A DNA stretch of 64,000 nt from Castanea sativa (GCF_040712315.1 NC_134023.1:64495257-64559256), one strand, 5' to 3'. Shown: positions 13,101-25,797, counted from the stretch's first letter. Program-made: numbers and translations. Notes: generated from the letters alone by a model not told the origin.

Positions 13101-13264
13101 TTCACCTCCATCACTCTTCTTCTCCTCCACCTAGCACCCCACACACACACACACACAACTCTTAGCACATGAATAAGCAAAAACCCCATTAAAAAAAAAA
13201 CATCAAAAAGATTAAGAATAAATGGATAAAATGATAGTATCTTTACAGGTTCTGCAGCACCCAT
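10113..13264 (-). CDS. Choline transporter-like (CTL/PNS1 family) membrane protein
   Basis: Five coding exons on the minus strand join in frame: 13247-13264, 12819-13130, 11385-12299, 10434-10667 and 10113-10292 (552 residues, stop TAG). All introns are GT-AG. The N-terminal 110 residues are cytosolic in character: first Glu/Lys-rich, then Pro/Ala/Gln-rich. The rest has about ten hydrophobic membrane segments and the conserved CTL core: 'GNGWAYVQ' across the third intron, then 'YGKGFVKASQDTWKLF', 'ICFLTGVCSGSICV' and 'HACVSSYYVCYAENPENRLF' near the C-terminus, ending with a 'VPTPRVPRQF' tail. Family members are multi-pass transporters linked to choline or related solutes, and in plants some act in membrane trafficking; the substrate here is not shown by sequence. 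Exon 3 begins at a CAGCAG site, so one glutamine may be optional. The start used is the only ATG before the first donor, but the frame is open upstream of it without another ATG. The gene looks intact. Confidence 0.92.
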
Positions 13265-15501
13265 CAATGGCAGCTGAGGCTGACGGTAGTAGCGGTGGTG
13301 TTTGTCTAGAATGTTGTTGAAATCTTTGTGTTTTGTTTGTGCTGTGGCTGATGATATTGATGATGTAGCTGCCTATATTTTTTGTTGGTCAGATAATCTA
13401 GTTTTCACTTGGGGAGCTTTTACATCTTACATCATTTATGTCTCAGCAAAAGAATCTGTGAGAGTTTTAGATTAGAACTTAGACCCACACGAGCTGATGG
13501 ATCATGAAACACAAACGTGCCTAAAACAGCAAGTTCATCACACGCACCAATGGGTGAAGCTCTGAGCACGTGGAAATAGGAGTCAATTGGGTGTGTTTTA
13601 AGAGTTTTGAAGATCATTGTAGTGACAGATTTCGACGGCTAAGATTGATGAATTCCTAATGGATCAGATAGGGATATATAGAATTATATATGGTCTTGAC
13701 CTTTTGCTTAGAAAGGGACAAACATTCACATTGTCACATAACTCAAGCTTTATCAGCTTTTTTTTTTTTTTCCCTTGTTTTCATATTTTACATTTACAGT
13801 TACAGTTACAGGTCGTGTAAGGCACTATCAAAGACTCAGAGTAAAGTAGTACAAACTTAAACAATCACTATTACTGTTTTTTTCTTTTGCTGCATTATTT
13901 TTTGCTGAGATCTTTTTCTGCATTATTAGTATTATTATTAATTATTAGTGCAGTTACTTGTGATTTAAACTTTCAAACAAGAGATTAACTCCACCTTGAC
14001 CGTTATCGTTATGTGACTGCCACACCTTCTTTATTGATACATTATTGTCATAGTTGAAAGTTGTGTTAGAACCTGTTCCTTTTATGGTGTTTCCTTTTAT
14101 GGTTTTTTAGACGCAATTAATGTCGTGCAATGTTATGGTTAGTATTAGATTGGAAATTACATATGAACACTACGCAGATAATCACATCAAAATAACAAAG
14201 TTTTTGTGATTTAAAGGAGGTAAAGTTAGGTTTCAAATCTTTAAAAAAGAGGTTTACACACATATACACTTTAAATTATTTTAAGATAAGATTTACATCT
14301 TGTATTAAAAAAAATTGAAAATTACGAATCTCTTTGTCATAATATATGAGTTTCACATTACATGTGTCTTATTTTTAATGATATGTGAATTTTTTTTTTT
14401 TTTCTATTAATAGCCTCAAAGTAGGAGGGGACTCAGAGTTTGGGAGGCCATGCCCACAACTTTTTGAAATTCTTATATAACCAAGGAATACTTTTAATAA
14501 AATATATAGTTGACTCCAAAAATGTATCCATAATATATACATCCGCTCAAAAAAAATTATATTTTATCTTTTCAAAAAATTATTTTATCTATTTTTTATA
14601 ACTACTTTTATTATACACTATCCCAATTTTATTTATAATACATCACATTAAAATATTTTTACTTTAATACTATATCGTGAGAGTGAGAGAGTAGAGAGAA
14701 AGTGAGACAAGAAGGGAGACAGCGTATAAAAGAGGAATAAAAAAATTTTCATGTTGCTACAATGTTTGTGTATATTTGCATAAACACTGTAACAAGTAAA
14801 AGAAATTACATTTCAATTCATGGAATGTAATTTTTTATTTTATTTTATGAATAGCATTATTTAGTTTGTATCTCAATTTATAATCTTCTCTCATTATTAC
14901 CAGTAACTCATAAAACATCCATATTGTAATTCAACAATTTTACCAATTCAACAAAACCCCATTTCACCTAGACTTAAATTCCACTCACCAAAACCTAATT
15001 TTAGCAACATACATCAACACATGCCAATCTACCTACCTACCCAGATCAAATTCCAAAAAGCAATCTGCAAAGGATGAAAATCACAATTAACATTCTCCCA
15101 AGTATAGTATATCTTAACACGCACGCACGCACATATGCGGAGCAAAGTATAAGAAGTATATTAAGACATAACTAACTGGAGAGTTGTTTGCCACTTCCAA
15201 TCTATACTTTTTGAATTGGAAAGCTTCCATTTAAAATTTTACAAGTCTATCCTAAACAGTAATTGAAACTTAAAAATTTTTAAATATGACAACTTTGATG
15301 TGGCTTGATTTTTATGAACTAAGGTGCTAAAATAATTTTTGAGTTATTTTAACATCTTTATTATGAATGCTCTTTAAGTTCTAATTACATAGAACTGATG
15401 ATTATCTAGCAATATTTTTTGAATTATGTATAACTTCTCTTTCTCTAGATGAACAAAAATATTATTTAGAAATAATTCATACTTCATAGCCAATAAATCC
15501 T

Positions 15502-15503
<2 letters not shown>

Positions 15504-15545
<42 letters not shown>
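15504..15545. repeat. (AT)n microsatellite
   Basis: About 21 perfect AT dinucleotide units. Confidence 0.95.
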
Positions 15546-15547
<2 letters not shown>

Positions 15548-15999
15548 CATCAGACAATCATGATACTTAATTGATAAGGCAAGACATGGAGAAAGTATAC
15601 CATGAGATAGGTGGGCCTGAAACGTCAGATCAGATGACTTGGATCCACCTCAATTTTGTCTTCGTGTATCTCTCTTTGGTTGATATATTATACATATTCT
15701 AATATAATAATAAAAAAATTATTTGTTTTTAGATTCAAAGAAATGATATGACAGGGGATTTAAGTACGTCGGATTAATGATCACTTTTTTTTGTTCATTA
15801 AAAAAATAATTGATGTGGAAAGGGTATTCTCATGGTAGAATATGTGGGCTACAATTCTATGTTTGGACTTCGGGGTAAAACAGTCTTTAGCCTTCTCACT
15901 TCTGGCCCTTTTTTTTTTTCTTTTTTTTTTTTCTTTTTTTGAATTCACAAAAGCTGAAAGTCGTACAAAAATTTTATATTAAATTTTTTCAAAATATTA

Positions 16000-16150
16000 G
16001 GGGGTGTTTGGTACATCCACTCAAACACACATATTCAGTTTTTAAATAATATTATACGTATTTATATACATTTTTTAACTTACACATATATTCATACATG
16101 TTTTCAAATAACAAAACACATATTTTTAAACACATATACCAAACACCCTC
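16000..16150. mobile_element. Tourist-like MITE (PIF/Harbinger type), 151 bp
   Basis: Terminal inverted repeats GGGGGTGTTTGGTA and (reverse strand) GAGGGTGTTTGGTA are flanked by TTA on both sides (15997-15999 and 16151-16153). A TTA target and a GGGTGTTTGG-type end are typical of PIF/Harbinger MITEs. It is too short to code for anything. Confidence 0.8.
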
Positions 16151-17856
16151 TTATTTGTTAGAATAATATGTTTCAATTCAAAGAATATCTATATATAACT
16201 TTAGATATTATTTGAAATTTAAATTTTTATTTTTGAAATGAGTGTGTGTATGTTTTGAATTGCATATATTTGTAAACAAGTTAATAAAATATCAAACTAT
16301 TAATTATAATTTTTTGATAATATAAATAATCTATTTCATAGTAAAATTTAAACATATTATTAGCAAATACAGGTTAGTGAATCTAATTTTTGTAAGTTTA
16401 CAAATAAAAATCATTCTACCTAATTAATTCCAATAATATGATTTTAGTTATAATTTACTTATTAGTATAGACTTGTGAATGGGTAGAAAAATTTAGTCAT
16501 TGAGTGAACTTTATATGAAAAAAGAATCATTTAATGATGTAGCTCAAGCTTCAACAAGTAGAATGACCAAGCTTGAACGTATAATTCTAAACTTTTAATA
16601 CTCTACAAGACTTGGCTCTTTTACAATCCTAATATTGATAAATTGTGTTGTGATATTTTTGATAGATATAATAAAATTTCAATCTATGATGTTTATTCTA
16701 TAATAATTGCTCTTATCATCATGCAAAGACACACAATTAGTTTTTGGTGTAGATGAATTCAAACACCAGATTTTTATTATTAGATGACAAAAAATTTTGA
16801 GTTATGCTAATTGATACACAACCAGACCAGATTTTAGATGAAGTGTTCTGTAACTCGTATCAGTCCATCCATCTACCAGCTCCACTATTTGGTTTTTTCC
16901 CCCTCTTTCTTCTTCTTCTCGATTCTACCCCTTGTACAATTCAATTAACCTCAACCTCTATAGCCTTACGTAAATTACAGTAGACTATTAAACAAGAAAA
17001 TGGGGGTCAGAAGGATCATTTTCCTTCAGATATTTCCCACGGTGGAGCTTTATCAGTTTATCCATTAAAGAAGAGTAAAAAAAAAGAATTGTGGGCTCAA
17101 GACATTTTTTTCTTAATTGTTTTTTTTTTTTTTGGAAACTAATCTTATAAAATTTTCATATTAAATAGTATGTTCTACCATCAAGAATTCAAGACACAAT
17201 AACATAGATTCAAAAATTTTACATATTTCAAAATTTTTATATAAATTAAAATTTTAAAAATCATTTATGTTTCCATCCTAAAAATCCCAAATTAAAAATG
17301 GTCTTGTTAACTGTTAAGTCCCAATATAACAATATAAATCAGGAAGAAAGGGATTTTTTTTTTTTTTTGGAGAATAAGAAGAAAGTGATTTCAGATTCAA
17401 TAATTTTGAGACGTAGAGCCAACGGATGGCTTCTGGATGTGTCAAAGGCCTTTAGACCAATACGGTCTGGTTGACAGCAAGAAATAATGTTCCACTTTTA
17501 ATTCTATCAACAAAATGGATGTCCTAAATGACAAGTTGATGGTACATTTGCAACTGATCAATCATGTAAGCTGTTTAGATTTCCTCATAAATTCAATCAC
17601 GTTAAATATTCATTGGCACCAAAAACTGTAACACCTATGAAGTAGTCAATGAAATTAAACAAGCTAAGAACATATTATCAACCTGCAAAATGAAACAAAG
17701 GACAAAAAAAAGTTAAGATGAATTTGCAACATAAGCAGTTAACCTCATTTCCTCTTGTAACATACAAAACATCAACAGCAACACGAAAAATGACTATTTC
17801 CAAACTCTATTACGCCTTAGTTTTTACACCCATACTTTCTGTACTCTCATCATCAT

Positions 17857-20469
17857 CTATTTCTTCTCACCACTGGTAGACTCTGGTGGTGGTTTGACAA
17901 TACTTAGTTGGCCACCATCCCTGTTAGCAGCAGTGGCTGCTTTCACCTCATTGCAATAATTAATGAACTTGCTCAGCTCCTGGTATAATCAAGAAGCAGA
18001 GGGAAATACCATCACTGATGTGAACAAATAAAGAAAGAAAACAACATATTCTAGAGTCTCCATTGCAGGCAGATACATATTTGGCTTCCTTTAATAATTA
18101 TAGTTTTTTTTTTTTTGCACACTTATTTATTACCCACCCAGTGTTCTTTAACATAGGGTTACACCAATGATAACAAGGCTTCTTGCTACACTAGATAAAA
18201 GCAGCCAATCACAGAACATGACATCAATACCCATAGAAGCAACTATGTTTTTATAAAAATGACGAACGTAATGCTGTTTATTAAGTATTGTCATCAAAAC
18301 AAAGCCTGAATGAATAAGTTTGAAAGCCAAAAGGTTGCTACCAGTTGACACCAATGAATAAGGTGAAAGCCTACAATTTTCAAAATGCATATTAAATGAA
18401 AGCTCCACCCATAATCATCTTGCAACTTAGAAACAGAAAAGTATGTATATAACATCCAGAGTTATGATATAGTTATTAAAAAAAATTTACATAACAATAG
18501 TAAACAAGTATTACAACAATAAACAGTTAGAAAGTCTATTATGTGAAGACATGAAGGGCATGAATACCCAAGTGCCCAAGCGCAGAGGAATTACAAAAGA
18601 ATTTCTTCTCTAACTATGTGTTCACCTAAAATATGATTTACACTCTTCTAAAAGAGTCTTAGAATTGAACTGAATAACTTGCTTCAAAGTCTGCTTTTCA
18701 AGTAAGTAGATGGCAAGTTGACAACGTAACCAACATGCTGATGATCATTATGAATCACTATAAAGGATTGAAATGGGTGATGGCTCTAGTCTTTCACAAA
18801 GATTAAAACAACAGGATAATTTATACCCAAAAAAAAGAAAAAAAAAAAGAAAAAAGAGAGAAATAGAAAAGAATGATGTAAGACAAGACAGGAACAGCAT
18901 GATTCTATCACCAACAGATTCGCAAGGATAAAAAAAAATGCTGAACCAAAGAAGTGCAAAAAGCCTAACAGAGGTGAAAAGCATCTAAAGATTGTTGGAG
19001 GTGCTCTGAGCTTCATCAAAATGAGAGTATCTTCTATACAATGATAACAAATATCTTTCATTCTTTCATAGAAGAATCACCTCAAACCCACCAAAATTTG
19101 GAGAAGACACTCTCGTCACCATGCTTGCAGAAATGAACAAGAAAAGCAACAGACCTCCATAGCATCTAAAAATCCAAAATATTGAGAAATTCCAATTAAT
19201 GTCACTTCTCTATGGTTACCATGCATGTAGCATGCCCTAAAAACCAATGTGAGGAGGAGGAAATGAGGGGTGAGGCTAATCCTATATATTCACTATACCA
19301 AGCAAAATAGGGAATCTGCCAACTAGGGATGAGCACATCAGTTGTCTGATATCAACAGGGGAAGGAACTCTTTTCAGACACCCCAGCCCCCTTAATCCTG
19401 ATATGTTTATAGTGGGGGTGGAGGGAGTCAAACCCTGGACAGTAGGAGGTGCCAGAACATCCTAGATAATACCCTAAGAAAAAAACCCACAACAGCTGCT
19501 TGTATCTTCTTAAGGACCAAAAGATAAAGAGAAAATCATAATTTCTTCTAGATACTACTTCAAAATATAACTCTGCCGTCGTTACCATGAGATCTTAACT
19601 AATCACGTTTCAGCACTTTTTGTAACAAGATGAGAACACAAAGACCATCCTAGGACCCTCACCACCTTTCAAAAGAGAGAAGCACCAAACTTAATCCATT
19701 CATTAAACATCCTCCCTACTTGAAACACATCTCTTAAGTGGCAAGGTCCACTGCAATATAATATCTTGTGCACCTTATGGTCTACTGCAATTAGAAAGGG
19801 TCCAAAATTGTTTGCATACAAATTCATCCCTCAGTTTCCTCTCCAACAAAACTTTAATAACATCATTAAAACAATGTCAAGTCATGACCTTTCACCATTG
19901 TTTTACAATGAATGGGAAGCTAACTTCCAACAAAGAACTTCACTAGGCTAGAGTCGATCGACTACATAAAACGTTTTGTAAATTCACTCATAAAAATTCA
20001 AATTTGTTACCGCAACATCATAAATATTAGATGCTAATGGGCTGAGTTGCTCAGAACCCACTTCATAATTATCATTAACTACAAAATTAAGCTGACCCCA
20101 TTTGCACTTTCACATCACATAACCCATTAATCTAAACCACAACATACCAAACATAAAGAAACCCCTAAAAATTTGTGAAAAAATAAAAATAGTATTTGGA
20201 AAGAGAATAGAAAATGGGGACATACACGATCAACATCCATCTCCTTGGTAACTTTGGCCGGCTTCACAAATCTCTTCCCTGCACAAACCAAAAGAAAAAA
20301 TACATATACACATACTGTTAAGTACCGGACTTTTCCATAAACAAATACACAGACACGTAAAGCTAGATAGTTAGTTACCTTTGCGGGTGACAGAAGGTTT
20401 GCCATGGCGGTTGGGAGGAACAGATTTCTTCTTCTGTTGACCTTTGAATAGATTTGCTTTCTGGGTCAT
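17857..20469 (-). CDS. Small basic Lys-rich protein, DUF2462/UPF0390-like (88 aa)
   Basis: Three exons join in frame on the minus strand: 20379-20469, 20226-20278 and 17857-17979, with introns of 100 and 2246 bases. Donors are GTAACT and GTATGT; both acceptors end in CAG. The product starts MTQKANLFKGQQKKKS, continues through a basic 'NRHGKPSVTRKGKRFVKP' stretch, and ends with a helical part around 'ELSKFINYCNEVKAA' and a tail 'GGQLSIVKPPPE'. There is no signal peptide or membrane segment. The pattern resembles the eukaryotic DUF2462 family (LYDG10 homologues, small nuclear or nucleolar proteins), but I could not confirm this. The frame is also open upstream to an ATG at 20595. The start at 20469 is preferred because the conserved-looking protein begins there. 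The long second intron holds no other gene. Confidence 0.72.
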
Positions 20470-21016
20470 CTTTGTTCTTTGCCTCTTTCTTCTTTCTCTC
20501 CCTCTAGGTTTACTCTGCAAGGGTTTTGTTATTTGCTTTTGTGTGGCGGTGGAGGCACTGTACGGCCCATTAGAAGCAGTGAACATTAGGCCCAAACCAA
20601 AGTTGATGTAAAATTTTTATTGGTCTTTCTTTTCTTTTCTTTTTTCACTCAAATTTTAGTTTTTTTATTTTTATTTATAAATTAAAATATTCTTAATTTC
20701 AATTTTTTTTTTCCATCCACACTTGTTAAGTTTTAAAAAACAAAAATAAAACTTGAATGATATTTCAAAGGAGCAAACAAACCAAAAAAAAAATTTTAAA
20801 ATATTTCATTTTGTTTTCGTCTTTAAAATATTGCTTAACGGTTTCACTTAGGATTAATCCTACTCCCCTCTTGCAGTCAAAGCGGTAGTGGATGAATATT
20901 AGACTTTGGAAACATGGTATAAAATATAAAAAATTTAACGAAAGTGGATGAAATGGGTGGTACTTTAAAATTTTAAGGACGAAAAATAAAAGTTTTTAAA
21001 TTTTGGGATGAAAGTA

Positions 21017-21019
<3 letters not shown>

Positions 21020-21052
<33 letters not shown>
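21020..21052. repeat. (AT)n microsatellite
   Basis: About 16 AT dinucleotide units. Confidence 0.95.
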
Positions 21053-21056
<4 letters not shown>

Positions 21057-21404
21057 ATTTCCGTATTTCAACTAGACTTTTATGTGGTTTAAAAATACCC
21101 TTATTAATGAAGGGTAACTTCATTTAAAAATAGAGTCATAAATGTTTAATAACAAATTCATTTTCAATTAAAAAAGAAAACTCCTAAAATTTAGGATATT
21201 TTTTCCTTCACATTCAAAAAAAAAATTATTGTTACTGTTTATCTCTAAAGTTTATCCTTTTTATTTCTTTAATAAATAAAAAAGTATATATTTCTAAATT
21301 ATTATATATGTAAATTATTAACATTTACCTAAAAAATAGAAGAGCTTTTGAGCACGTACTCACGTACGTGTTAAGAGGCTAGTGTGTGTGCGTAAGGGGA
21401 TAGT

Positions 21405-21545
21405 GAGAAAGAGTTTCAATTTATGATGTCCGCTTTTAGTGTAAGGGGATAGCTCTTTATCTTTAGTTTTTGGTGTAGGTGGAAATTAAATCCTAAATCT
21501 TTTATTTAACAATCAAATACTTTACCAATTGTACTTTTTATAAGA
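21405..21545 (-). mobile_element. tRNA-derived SINE, diverged, minus strand
   Basis: Read on the minus strand, it follows the SINE at 35419-35568 along its length: an A-box-like 'caattggtaaagta', a 'taaataaaagattt' region, a degraded B-box region, then 'ataaagagctatc' and 'agcggacatcat', ending in a Phe/Lys-rich-like 'gaaactctttctc' tail. It is clearly older than the plus-strand copy. SINEs are non-coding Pol III elements moved by LINE enzymes. Confidence 0.7.
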
Positions 21546-22002
21546 GTTCGTTATTAAATTTACAGATAAAGTTTCTAAAAAAAAAAACTTATGGATGAAG
21601 TTTCTTATCAAATCAAGTTGCAGAAAATTCTTCTAATTTATTATGTGGCCACTCAAAATTTACACCCATAAATAACTATAAACATGTGTCTTCTATAAAA
21701 AAAAAAGAAAAGAAATGTTAATCAAATGAGTTGTCATTTAAACTAATTTATGTAATTATATATATATGGAAACTCATTTAATTGTCATGAATTGGATGAA
21801 CTTTCTTCCAAACAAGTTTAGAGAAAAATTGGAACCTCATTTTATTAAGTGCTTAAATTATTATGAGTTCAAATATTTTTGAAATATGACGGTTTCAAAA
21901 TTTCATTTAATTGAATATAATATATGCGAGAGTACTATATAATCGAAGAGTTCAACCTCTCCTAAAGAAAATGATGATATATACTTTTTATTTCAAAATT
22001 TT

Positions 22003-22265
22003 GGCCTAAACTCTATTTTTTGTCCAGGATATTTAAAAAGTTAAACTCTGGTCCTTTATTCAAAGTGTAACAATTTCATCCTTCCATATATTTTCTATGA
22101 AAATTTTTCCAGATCACATTAATTAACTTTACAATATGCTACATCAATACATAGTCTACTACGCATGCAATTTTCAGAAATACAAAAATTAATACTTTTT
22201 CTAATTTTCAAGGATTGAATTGCATCATTTTGAATAAAAGAAATCAAAATAGAATTTCAAAGATA
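22003..22265. mobile_element. Foldback MITE, degraded
   Basis: Left arm (about 22010-22080) and right arm (about 22200-22258) are imperfect inverted repeats. Both contain 'tttattcaaa' followed by 'caatttcatcctt'-like sequence in opposite orientation. No target duplication could be set. It is non-coding. Confidence 0.45.
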
Positions 22266-23579
22266 GGAAATGTTATCCATATGACTAGGATTGTAGAGGG
22301 AGAAACCCTAATCATTCAAGTCATCATGGGACAAATTCAGATCTGAGAATTCTAAATTCGTAAGTCTCGATAGTTTGAGTTTGTGTCGAGCTCTCTTATT
22401 AAACCTCAATAGCAACTAGCGTCAAGCTTTAATGAAACAGTTTTTTTTTTCCACTTGTTTCTTTGATCAATCTCCTTGTCTTTAATGATACCATTTGTAA
22501 AATAAACTTCACACATTTGTTGATACATTAAATCCAATTTAAATCTACCCAAATACAAGTAAAATGCGTTTTATTAAAAGATAAGCTCATACATAGAAAA
22601 TATGACCCTAGCAAAAAATAATGAAATTAGGGGTAATCCAGGAAATCAATCATTCTTAGCTTATTGACTGGTGTAAGACCCGTCATTGTTCTTAAGGATG
22701 ATTTTCTTTTACCTTCTCCATCAATGATGATAATGCACACAGAAGCAATTTGAGACTCTTTCTTGTTGTTTAGCAATACACCCAAATTAAACTGCTGGGA
22801 CTCACATTTTAAAAATAATATACTATTTATTTCATTTTGGCCCTTAGGAGGGGTAAATGGAGCTCCAAAATAGTGACCTCCACATCATAAGGCATGGTCT
22901 CCAGCTCATGTTCTACCCCTAGGAGTGTGCTCAAAGAAGCAAAATGCCATGTAGGCATATGAAATGTGCTTTTAAAACAGGTCCAAAGCATTAACTCCTG
23001 AGCATTTAAAAAATAAAAGTAAAAAGAAGAAAGGAAGAACCTAAGTTGGTAATTCCCTGTTCAGTCATTCTCTCAAACACCTACTATAACCAACATGAAA
23101 GACCACCCAAATACAAACACTCCAACAGCAAAAACCATTTACAGAACCTCTATAACACACCTAAATTGGACTAAATGTTAAAAGTCGAAGATAAAAAGGT
23201 CACACTTAGTCATAAAAAAAAAAAAAAAAAAAAAGAATAAATAAAAACTCACTACACCAAACGCAACGTTTCAAAGTATAGGAGTTGAACGAGCAGCTCA
23301 CCTCCTTATACTTAAAAGCCTTGAGCTAAGCTGTGTGCCTACTCGGTAGCTTAATTAAACTTAACTATACTTAGTTAATTAAATACTAGTTAGTTTAATT
23401 AAATAATTAGTTTAATGAATACCAATTTTTAATTTACTTAAAAAAATTTACCAAAACTATTCTCCATTTTTACTTTAATTACCGTAATTACTATGAACTT
23501 TAGGTGGCACCATTTTTTCCATTTAAAGAAACAAAAACACTCTGTACTCTAATGAGTTCATTTCCCATACACTCACACA

Positions 23580-23960
23580 GAAAAGAGCGAGAGACACGAG
23601 AGCGAGCGAGACCAAGTGAGCAAGATACATACACCAAGAGAGAATGGGCAAACCCAAGAGAAGTTGTCGCAATTCGTTACCACTACGGAGAGAATTCAGT
23701 TACTGCCATATTTGTCAGCTGTTTTTCAATAGCATTACATCAATGGGGGGTCACAATCAGAGTGTACATAAGTTAAACACGGTGGATTGTGGTGTCTGTA
23801 GCTCCGCCTTTCAGTCCTAGCCAACGTCCCCACAAACAGGATACCACCGGGAGAGAGTGCACTGTCTGCGGCACATTTGCTAGCCTCCGTAACCACATCG
23901 GCGATGGTGGCATCATTTTTTGTTTGATCATATGCCAAAACCTAGGTATAAGTGTAAAAT
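23580..23960. other. Unrecognised coding-like segment with a CxxC motif
   Basis: This less AT-rich island sits in AT-rich DNA. Plus-strand frames include a short 'ECTVCGTFASLRNHIG' stretch (about 23858-23905) that resembles half of a zinc finger. A minus-strand frame (23938-23735) is open for 67 codons over the same bases. No start-to-stop gene or clear splice sites are seen. The CxxC stretch recalls 'KCRICGTYSKG' at about 25529, so the two islands may be relics of related exons. Confidence 0.25.
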
Positions 23961-24135
23961 TAAATCAAGTTAGTGATGCAAACTATAAAACTAGAGGTGA
24001 CTATTGTATGTTCTTAAATATAGTGAAGTATATTCTGTGAAAAACAAAAATACATAAAAATTTCTCTTTTGCTGCCAAACCAGAAGTAATGCACTCATCT
24101 ACTTTAGACAATGCAAAGAGATTTCAAGGTCCAAT

Positions 24136-24480
24136 AGGTAATTTACTTTTCTTTTGTTTCTTGTTCTTTCTTCTTCATTCTTGTTCTTTATTATCTTTTC
24201 TTGCACATCAATCTTCATCCTAATAAGCCTATACTTGTAGTATAGTTTTCTTTATTAATTGGTTTCTATTTTACAACATGTAATTTACTTTTTTTTTTCT
24301 TCTCTTTTCTTGTTTTTTGTTGTGCTTTTCTTGCATGTCAATCTTCACTTGATGAGTCTATACTTGTAGTATAGTTTTATTTATTAATTGGTTTCTATCT
24401 AACAATTTGTTGTAGTTGGTGTGGTTCATTGATTGTTAAGGTAACATCAACTGTTGATGAGCCTATACTTGTAGTATAGT
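24136..24480. repeat. Tandem repeat (about 140 bp) with stem-loop motif
   Basis: Two adjacent copies (about 24139-24280 and 24281-24410) share 'gtaatttactttt', 'ttcttgca.gtcaatcttca', a palindrome and 'ttattaattggtttctat'. The palindrome CTATACTTGTAGTATAG (6-bp stem, 5-base loop) occurs at 24229-24245, 24358-24374 and again at 24463-24479 as part of a third, partial copy. Confidence 0.7.
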
Positions 24481-24813
24481 GAACTTATCATTGTTGAAAA
24501 TAAAATAAAATATTGATAAGTCTTTCCTCACTTACTATCACAACCACACAGTTCAACCTTGTTATTAGAAAATTTCAAACTACACAATTCATATCCTCAA
24601 AGGATTTTCAAAAGCTCTCTTCTCTTGAATCTCTCTTGATCTAGGATTGTCCTAAATTTGCATTCCTTCGCTTTTAGAACTTCATATTACTAATTGTCCA
24701 ATGCTAAAAAAACGTTAAAAGCAAAAGGCGAAAGTGGTTCAAGATTGCCATCTATGAGACAGAGTAGCTGCAATAATTGAGCAAATCAAAGAGAAAAAAG
24801 TTTAGATATATTA

Positions 24814-25211
24814 GAGCACTTGCAGCAGTGGAGCTAAATAGCTATATAGCTATTTTAGCTCCACCAAAACACCAAAAAGAAGCATGCAACAATGAAGCCA
24901 AATCTATATTTTTTTAGCTCATTGCTACAGTGCACATCTATAGATAGATGTGCATTGTTCATGAGAGCTAAAAAAAAAATTAATTTTTTATTTTGTGTTC
25001 ACATTACCTTTTTATTGTGGTGTTTATATTGTAGTGAGATGTATTATTTTATTGTGGTAGATATATTATTTTATTGTGATGTTTATATTATTTTATTGTG
25101 TTGAAAGCTAAAATAGATCCACTGCTGCAGCATGTGTGTAGGTAAAATAGATAAAGTAACTTTTGGTAGAGTTAAATTGCTAAATTTTTAGCTCCACTGC
25201 TGTGGATGCTC
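24814..25211. mobile_element. MITE with TTA target duplication, 398 bp
   Basis: Ends are inverted repeats: GAGCACTTGCAGCAGTGGAG on the left and, read on the minus strand, GAGCATCCACAGCAGTGGAG on the right, both continuing into 'ctaaa'. TTA flanks the element (24811-24813, 25212-25214). The TTA target points to PIF/Harbinger. The interior has AT-rich 'ttttattgtg' repeats and no coding capacity. Confidence 0.85.
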
Positions 25212-25413
25212 TTAGGAAGCTAAACACACGCACACTGCATATTTGGGTAAAGAGATAAAAGAGAGAGACACAGACGAAAAACACACGAGAGTAGAGAAAC
25301 ATGAAAGAGGAGCGATAATGGTGAAAAAGCGGGACAAGAGAAACTAAGCTAATAAGCGAAAAATTCATTTCTGCCATCACGTTTGCCATTCAAACCTAAA
25401 GAAATAGAGGGCG

Positions 25414-25797
25414 ATGACGACTCACAATCTTGCCTTGCACAAGAACTCTACCAAAAATTGCAAGCTGGAGCGAGTGAGCAAGCTGGAGCTACACGTCGCG
25501 GAGCGACACACGAAGAAGAGCTCTCAAAAGTGCCGAATCTGTGGCACATACTCCAAAGGCGATAAATTTGTGTACCTTTTTCTGCTGTGGATTGGTGGAC
25601 GCACTGGTTAAGTCCGACTCATCACGCGACTCTAACACTAACAGTTGGAGATTTCTTTTTCACGTTCTTTCTATTCTTTCTTCCTTCTTCTTTCTTCTTT
25701 CTTCTTTCTTCTTCTCATTGTTTTTTTTTTTTTTTTCTTTTCTTGCAGGGTGACATGTCCTACAGTACTACTCATACTAATGAGTTGCAATCTTTTT
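25414..25797 (+). other. Possible small gene or gene relic, two exon-like parts
   Basis: A coding-like stretch opens with ATG at 25414 and reads a basic peptide (about 50 residues before 25570) containing 'KSSQKCRICGTYSKGDKF', with one CxxC pair. After a pyrimidine-rich stretch a strong acceptor 'cttttcttgcag' ends at 25749, followed by a 52-base segment closed by a donor-like GTATGT at about 25801. A further acceptor-like 'cttttgcag' ends near 26982. I see no good donor for the first part except GTGTAC near 25569, so the model is weak. I do not recognise the family. It may be a decayed gene. Confidence 0.3.
25670..25740. repeat. (TTC)n / poly-T pyrimidine tract
   Basis: Imperfect TTC/TTTC repeats run into a T-only stretch. 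It could serve as the polypyrimidine tract of the acceptor at 25749. Confidence 0.85.

Larger units (their letters stand above)
13265..17856. other. Intergenic region between the two minus-strand genes
   Basis: The first 150-200 bases upstream of 13264 should hold the 5' UTR and promoter of the choline transporter-like gene. Beyond that the sequence is AT-rich with poly-T tracts, an (AT)n microsatellite and one small MITE (listed separately). I see no gene. The part just before 17857 should contain the 3' UTR of the small basic protein gene. Confidence 0.55.
20470..23499. other. Intergenic AT-rich region with old repeats
   Basis: The first 150 bases include the 5' UTR and promoter of the small basic protein gene. 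The rest holds an (AT)n tract, a minus-strand SINE, a foldback MITE (listed separately) and a less AT-rich patch at 22640-23000. In that patch one minus-strand frame reads about 40 residues without a stop, but I recognise no family. Confidence 0.5.

Noticed and set aside
24136..24480. CRISPR-like repeat-spacer pattern
   Set aside because: Two or three diverged tandem copies in a plant genome without regular spacers.
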